Shown: positions 7,114 to 10,056 of the stretch, in pieces
Layout of the letters: each line of letters opens with the position of its first letter
Numbering within the stretch: position 1 is the stretch's first letter
Assembly (NCBI GenBank): GCA_017420455.1
Contig: JAFOJB010000180.1
Coordinates: 1-10,056, forward strand
Origin: Blautia sp.
GTDB taxonomy: Bacteria; Bacillota; Clostridia; Lachnospirales; Lachnospiraceae
Direction: 5' to 3'
DNA: 10,056 bases
Made by a program: the position numbers and the translations under genes
Notes under the pieces: model-generated
What the model was told of the DNA's origin: nothing
Database searches by the model: none
What the model saw: the letters and a program-made list of their open reading frames with translations, nothing else

Positions 7114-7737
7114 ATGAAATCCTATTTGGATACATACTTCTGCGATATGGAAAAGCTTTATCAGGAGCTGGAAAGTCTTGCAAGGAAAGACGGGCTTACG
7201 CAGACGCTGGCTGCCCTTCCGTATGCCAGGGAAAAGCATTGCGGCCAGTTCCGGGCCGGAAAAGAAAAGTTTCCCTATTACTGCCATCCTTTGATGACGG
7301 CCTTCCATGCAGTCTGCCTGGGAATAAGGGAAGATGAAGTATTGGCGGCGGCCCTTCTCCATGATGTATGTGAGGATTGCGGCGCGGCTCCGGAAGAGCT
7401 TCCGGCAGGCGATAAGGTTAAGGAGGCTGTGAAGACCCTTACCCGGGAAGGGTATCCTGCCCGGATCAGCAAGGAGAGCAAGGACAGATACTATAAGGCC
7501 GTCTCCGGCAACAGGATCGCCCTGCTTGTAAAGCTGCTGGACCGCTGTAATAATATCTCCACCATGGCAGGTGCCTTTTCGAAAGAGAAAATGGTCCGGT
7601 ATGGCATAGATACCATAGAAAGAGTGTACCCTCTCTTTGCTCTGGCGGAAAAAGAATATCCGGAATATATTCCTGCACTGAAGCTGATCCGCTATCACAT
7701 GGACAGCGTACTTGGCGCGGTTCTGGGAGAGATGTAG
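7114..7737 (+). CDS. Stand-alone HD-domain hydrolase, RelA/SpoT hydrolase-like (putative (p)ppGpp hydrolase)
   Basis: The protein has 207 residues, about the length of one hydrolase domain. The motifs match the RelA/SpoT hydrolase half in order: AREKHCGQFRAGK (38-50), His58 in YYCHPL, LLHDVCED with His83, Asp84, Glu87 and Asp88, and KLLDRCNNIST with Asp143 and Asn147. These correspond to the metal ligands and catalytic Glu-Asp pair of that family. No synthetase, TGS or ACT domain follows, so it resembles a small alarmone hydrolase (MESH1 type). Whether the substrate is (p)ppGpp or another nucleotide cannot be read from the sequence. It is predicted cytoplasmic. AAGGAG at 7101-7106 sits 7 bp before the ATG. 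It stands alone and converges on the Xre gene, with an 81-bp gap and no clear terminator between them. Confidence 0.8.
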   Translation: MKSYLDTYFCDMEKLYQELESLARKDGLTQTLAALPYAREKHCGQFRAGKEKFPYYCHPLMTAFHAVCLGIREDEVLAAALLHDVCEDCGAAPEELPAGDKVKEAVKTLTREGYPARISKESKDRYYKAVSGNRIALLVKLLDRCNNISTMAGAFSKEKMVRYGIDTIERVYPLFALAEKEYPEYIPALKLIRYHMDSVLGAVLGEM

Positions 7738-7818
7738 CCTGTATGCCTGTCCGGATTCGGATCTGGCTCCGTTGGTGCAAGTCAGCGATGCCCGGGCCGC
7801 GGGATGGTATATTCCTTT

Positions 7819-8211
7819 TCAGTCCATGCCAAGGGAGAAGGCTTCGATCATCAGGTTAACGGCCTTTTCCACAACGGCCTGCTGTCTGGGGGTGAGATAC
7901 CGAAGGCGCCGCAGAACGCTGTACAGGCTGTTTTCTTCTTCGAGGACAGGTTCTTCTGGCATCTTCAGAGAATGATCGCCCGGTTTTTCGGTTCTTCCCA
8001 TCAGGATATAATCACTGGAAACCTTCAGGGAATCACAGAGCCTGATCATTGTCGGGACGGAAGTCCCTACTACTCCTCTTTCCAGGTCCGAAATATACTG
8101 GACAGAAACATCTACCATATCTGATAACCGCTCCTGGGTAAGGCCGGCGGTCTCTCTTGCCTTCCGGATCCTTTCTCCGATCTGTATGTTCAGTTCTTTT
8201 CTTTCTTTCAT
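7819..8211 (-). CDS. Xre-family helix-turn-helix transcriptional regulator
   Basis: The protein has 130 residues. An HTH_3/Cro-C1 type DNA-binding domain lies at about 8-70. It contains IGERIRKARETAGLTQERLS, then VDVSVQYISDLERGV (recognition helix), then PTMIRLCDSLKVSSDYILMG. An acidic linker at about 86-93 (PEEPVLEEEN) leads to a C-terminal helical region with YLTPRQQAVVEKAVNLMIEAF, perhaps for dimerisation. The ATG at 8211 has AGGAGG 8 bp upstream. No ligand domain, protease motif or toxin partner is visible. The gene is divergent from the glycosyltransferase with 123 bp between them, suggesting it controls itself, that gene, or both. Confidence 0.92.
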   Translation of the reverse strand: MKERKELNIQIGERIRKARETAGLTQERLSDMVDVSVQYISDLERGVVGTSVPTMIRLCDSLKVSSDYILMGRTEKPGDHSLKMPEEPVLEEENSLYSVLRRLRYLTPRQQAVVEKAVNLMIEAFSLGMD

Positions 8212-8246
8212 AATATAATCCTCCTGCTTTTATTTTAAATAATAGT

Positions 8247-8262
8247 GGTAATTTCAGTAACC
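8247..8262. promoter_or_regulatory. Candidate operator dyad for the Xre regulator
   Basis: GGTAATTTCAGTAACC is an imperfect dyad (GGT and ACC ends with partly matching inner bases). It lies in the predicted xre leader and just upstream of the glycosyltransferase -35. Position and symmetry suggest an operator, but there is no second copy to compare. Confidence 0.3.
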
Positions 8263-8272
8263 ATGTGATACT

Positions 8273-8301
8273 ATGACATTATATAGATGCAGCACTATTA
8301 T
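8273..8301 (+). promoter_or_regulatory. Promoter of the glycosyltransferase gene
   Basis: ATGACA (-35, 8273-8278, 5/6 match), a 17-bp spacer and TATTAT (-10, 8296-8301, 5/6 match) predict a start near 8308. The leader before the ATG at 8335 would be about 27 nt. Confidence 0.65.
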
Positions 8302-8305
8302 ACAA
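8278..8305 (-). promoter_or_regulatory. Candidate xre promoter overlapping the opposite promoter
   Basis: On the minus strand a perfect TATAAT (plus 8278-8283) has TTGTAT (plus 8300-8305, only 3/6) 16 bp upstream. It overlaps the plus-strand promoter almost completely. The leader to the xre ATG would be about 60 nt. Confidence 0.35.
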
Positions 8306-8334
8306 GGTAGAAGCAGAAACGGAGAAGGGGAAGA

Positions 8335-10056
8335 ATGGGAAAAACCGATGAACGGGAAAACAGCCATAAAACAGAGAAGATCGGAACGGAAGAACGCCGG
8401 AGAAAAAACAGGAAAGATGAAACGGAAAAAAATCCGGGAAAAGAAACGAAAGTGAGCATAAAGGCAAATTTAGAAGGAAATACAGGGGAAGTTCTGGCAA
8501 GGGTCTTTACAGCGTTATATGGTGCAGGAATCTTCATGCTCTGCCTGCCCCGTCTATGCGATAATAATCTTTGGGGGGACGAAGCATTTTCCGCCCTGCT
8601 TGTCAGGGGAAGCATACCGGATATCATAAAAGGAACGGCGGAGGATGTCCATCCGCCGCTGTACTACCTGATCCTGAAGCCCTTTGTAACACTTCTGGGG
8701 GAGCATGGATGGGTACTGCATGGGGTTTCCTGTCTGGCTTTTTTTCTTACCTGTCTGTTTGCAGTCCTGGTCCTGTACAGAGAATTCGGCAGGGGAACCA
8801 CCTGGATCTTCCTCACTTTTCTGGGCTTTTCGCCCGCGGCGGTCCGGTTCCATGTGGAAGTCCGCATGTATTCCTGGGGAGCGCTGCTTTTACTGCTGAG
8901 TCTCTACTGGCTCTACCGGATTTTCAGGGATCATACAAAGAGAGCATACAGAACCTTTCTTTTCTTTACTCTCATGGCGGCATATACGCATTATTATTGT
9001 CTTGTCACCGCGGCATTTCTGCATTTCTCTCTGCTGCTTCTGGCAATGCTCTCCCCAAAAGGACAGGAAAAACAGCTGGCCCTCCGGCAGGCATTCCGTA
9101 CGGCTCTGACCGCGGGTGTCTGCTATCTGCCGTGGTTCTGGCTGATTTTCCTGCAGATGGCCAAAAGAAAAGAACAGTATTGGATCCAGAAGATCCCGGC
9201 CTTCAGAAACTGCCTTCGCTATCTGTTCGGCGGGGCCTTTTCCTTTCGGTTTACGGTTCTGTTTCTGGCACTTATGCTTTCCGGTCTGTTTCTGGCAGGA
9301 TGGCGGGAGAGGAAATATCAGGATGGTTGTTCCTTCACGCCTTATCATAAAACGCTTTTTTCCATCCTCCTGAGCTGCGCAGGGACGATCGGAACAGGAA
9401 TTCTGGTATCTGTGATATACAGGCCTTTTTTCGTGACAAGATATCTTTATCCCTGCAGTATGCTGGCCTGGCTTCTGCCGCCTCTGGCGGTCAGGGCATG
9501 CTGCGGGACGTTCCGTTTTCGGAAAAAAGCCGGAGAGAATGCAAGGCAGGAAGGGAAAGCGGGAGAAAACGGGAAGGGAACGGAAGAGAGGAAGCATATG
9601 CGGCGGGAAGCAGAGGAAGCCTCTGCCGCATATGCCTCCGGAAAATGGGAAATGGCAGGAAACCTTATGGCTGTTTTTCTGTCGATATATCTGGTTGTGC
9701 ATTTCTGGCCGCAGGATCAGAAAATCTATATCAGGGACAGACGGCAGAATGAGCAGCTGCAGGAAACGCTGCAGGTACTGGAGGAGGTACAGCCGGGGGA
9801 TATGATCCTGACAAATCACTGGCATTTCTGCTGGACAATAGGAGAATATTATTTTCCCGGAGTCGAATTCACAATGGTCGACCTGGAGGAGATACCGCCG
9901 TTGGATAAGGAGCGCAGGTACTGGCTTGTGGTCAGTGAACTGAAAAAGGGATGGGAGAAGCAGGACCGGGCTGCAGAACAGATCAGGGAACAGGGTTTTT
10001 CCTGTGAAAAGCTCATGGATGACGGGAACCTTGGCACACACCCGGTTCACATCTAC
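8335..10056 (+). CDS. Polytopic GT-C type glycosyltransferase (family 39/ArnT-like), 3' end outside window
   Basis: The frame is open from the ATG at 8335 to the right edge, giving 574 residues without a stop. An in-frame TAG at 8308 limits the start, and GGAGAAGGGG precedes the ATG. Residues 1-48 are almost all charged or polar (Lys, Glu, Arg). Then come many hydrophobic membrane segments. The first outer loop has LWGDEAFS with the acidic pair Asp82-Glu83, typical of lipid-phosphate-sugar-dependent GT-C enzymes, and DVHPPLYYLI (104-113). Later come EVRMYSW (175-181), YTHYY (217-221) and FFVTRYLYP (365-373), also seen in such enzymes. A second charged stretch (about 396-437) separates two membrane segments. 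The region after about 460 is soluble and probably extracytoplasmic. The likely role is transfer of a sugar from a polyprenyl-phosphate carrier to an envelope glycan or protein; donor and acceptor are unknown. Confidence 0.85.
   Translation, partial: MGKTDERENSHKTEKIGTEERRRKNRKDETEKNPGKETKVSIKANLEGNTGEVLARVFTALYGAGIFMLCLPRLCDNNLWGDEAFSALLVRGSIPDIIKGTAEDVHPPLYYLILKPFVTLLGEHGWVLHGVSCLAFFLTCLFAVLVLYREFGRGTTWIFLTFLGFSPAAVRFHVEVRMYSWGALLLLLSLYWLYRIFRDHTKRAYRTFLFFTLMAAYTHYYCLVTAAFLHFSLLLLAMLSPKGQEKQLALRQAFRTALTAGVCYLPWFWLIFLQMAKRKEQYWIQKIPAFRNCLRYLFGGAFSFRFTVLFLALMLSGLFLAGWRERKYQDGCSFTPYHKTLFSILLSCAGTIGTGILVSVIYRPFFVTRYLYPCSMLAWLLPPLAVRACCGTFRFRKKAGENARQEGKAGENGKGTEERKHMRREAEEASAAYASGKWEMAGNLMAVFLSIYLVVHFWPQDQKIYIRDRRQNEQLQETLQVLEEVQPGDMILTNHWHFCWTIGEYYFPGVEFTMVDLEEIPPLDKERRYWLVVSELKKGWEKQDRAAEQIREQGFSCEKLMDDGNLGTHPVHIY

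Noticed and set aside
6973..7698. 241-codon minus-strand frame over the HD hydrolase gene
   Set aside because: The HD motifs on the plus strand are decisive. Only the last ~35 codons, outside the HD gene, look protein-like, and these are reported separately as a possible relic.
7738..7818. Possible terminator between the HD hydrolase and xre genes
   Set aside because: Only a 4-bp GC palindrome near 7794-7801 and a short TTTTC are present. I could not build a convincing hairpin with a T-run.
8571..9350. 259-codon plus-strand frame in another phase of the glycosyltransferase
   Set aside because: It overlaps the longer glycosyltransferase frame completely, is Ser/Pro/Gly-rich and shows no motif or ribosome binding site.
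8890..10050. 386-codon open frame on the minus strand
   Set aside because: It is antisense to the glycosyltransferase. Its translation is Pro/Cys/His/Gln-rich with no recognisable motif, while the plus frame gives a clear GT-C membrane protein.

Overview
The window looks like an ordinary chromosomal stretch from an anaerobic Firmicute, most likely a Lachnospiraceae-type Clostridium relative. Three things point there: moderate GC, AGGAGG-like ribosome binding sites with near-consensus sigma-A promoters, and proteins of clostridial type. No tRNA, rRNA, CRISPR array or intact mobile element is visible.

Layout, left to right. (1) The 3' part of pgi (glucose-6-phosphate isomerase, +) converges on fba (class II fructose-bisphosphate aldolase, -). 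They share a terminator with a perfect 21-bp stem. (2) A near-consensus promoter divergent from fba drives a probable three-gene unit: a ThuA-domain protein, hflK and hflC, with hflK and hflC overlapping by 4 bp. (3) A REP-like palindrome follows. After it comes a monocistronic, membrane-anchored L,D-transpeptidase with its own promoter and a weak terminator. (4) A gene-poor stretch of about 600 bp (6505-7113) holds a strong intrinsic terminator with no assigned gene, a coding-like remnant on the minus strand, and a hairpin-rich leader. (5) A stand-alone HD-domain hydrolase follows, resembling the hydrolase half of RelA/SpoT. (6) A Xre-family regulator (-) is divergent from a large polytopic GT-C type glycosyltransferase (+), which runs off the right edge of the window still open.

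Functionally, pgi and fba are neighbouring steps of glycolysis. HflK/HflC form an SPFH membrane complex. The L,D-transpeptidase and the GT-C enzyme both point to cell-envelope work. The HD hydrolase may act on (p)ppGpp, and the Xre protein probably controls its own promoter, the glycosyltransferase promoter, or both.

I did not find a convincing undescribed system. The items most worth a second look are the 6505-7113 intergenic region, the stand-alone HD hydrolase, the Xre/glycosyltransferase overlapping promoters and the REP-like palindrome.
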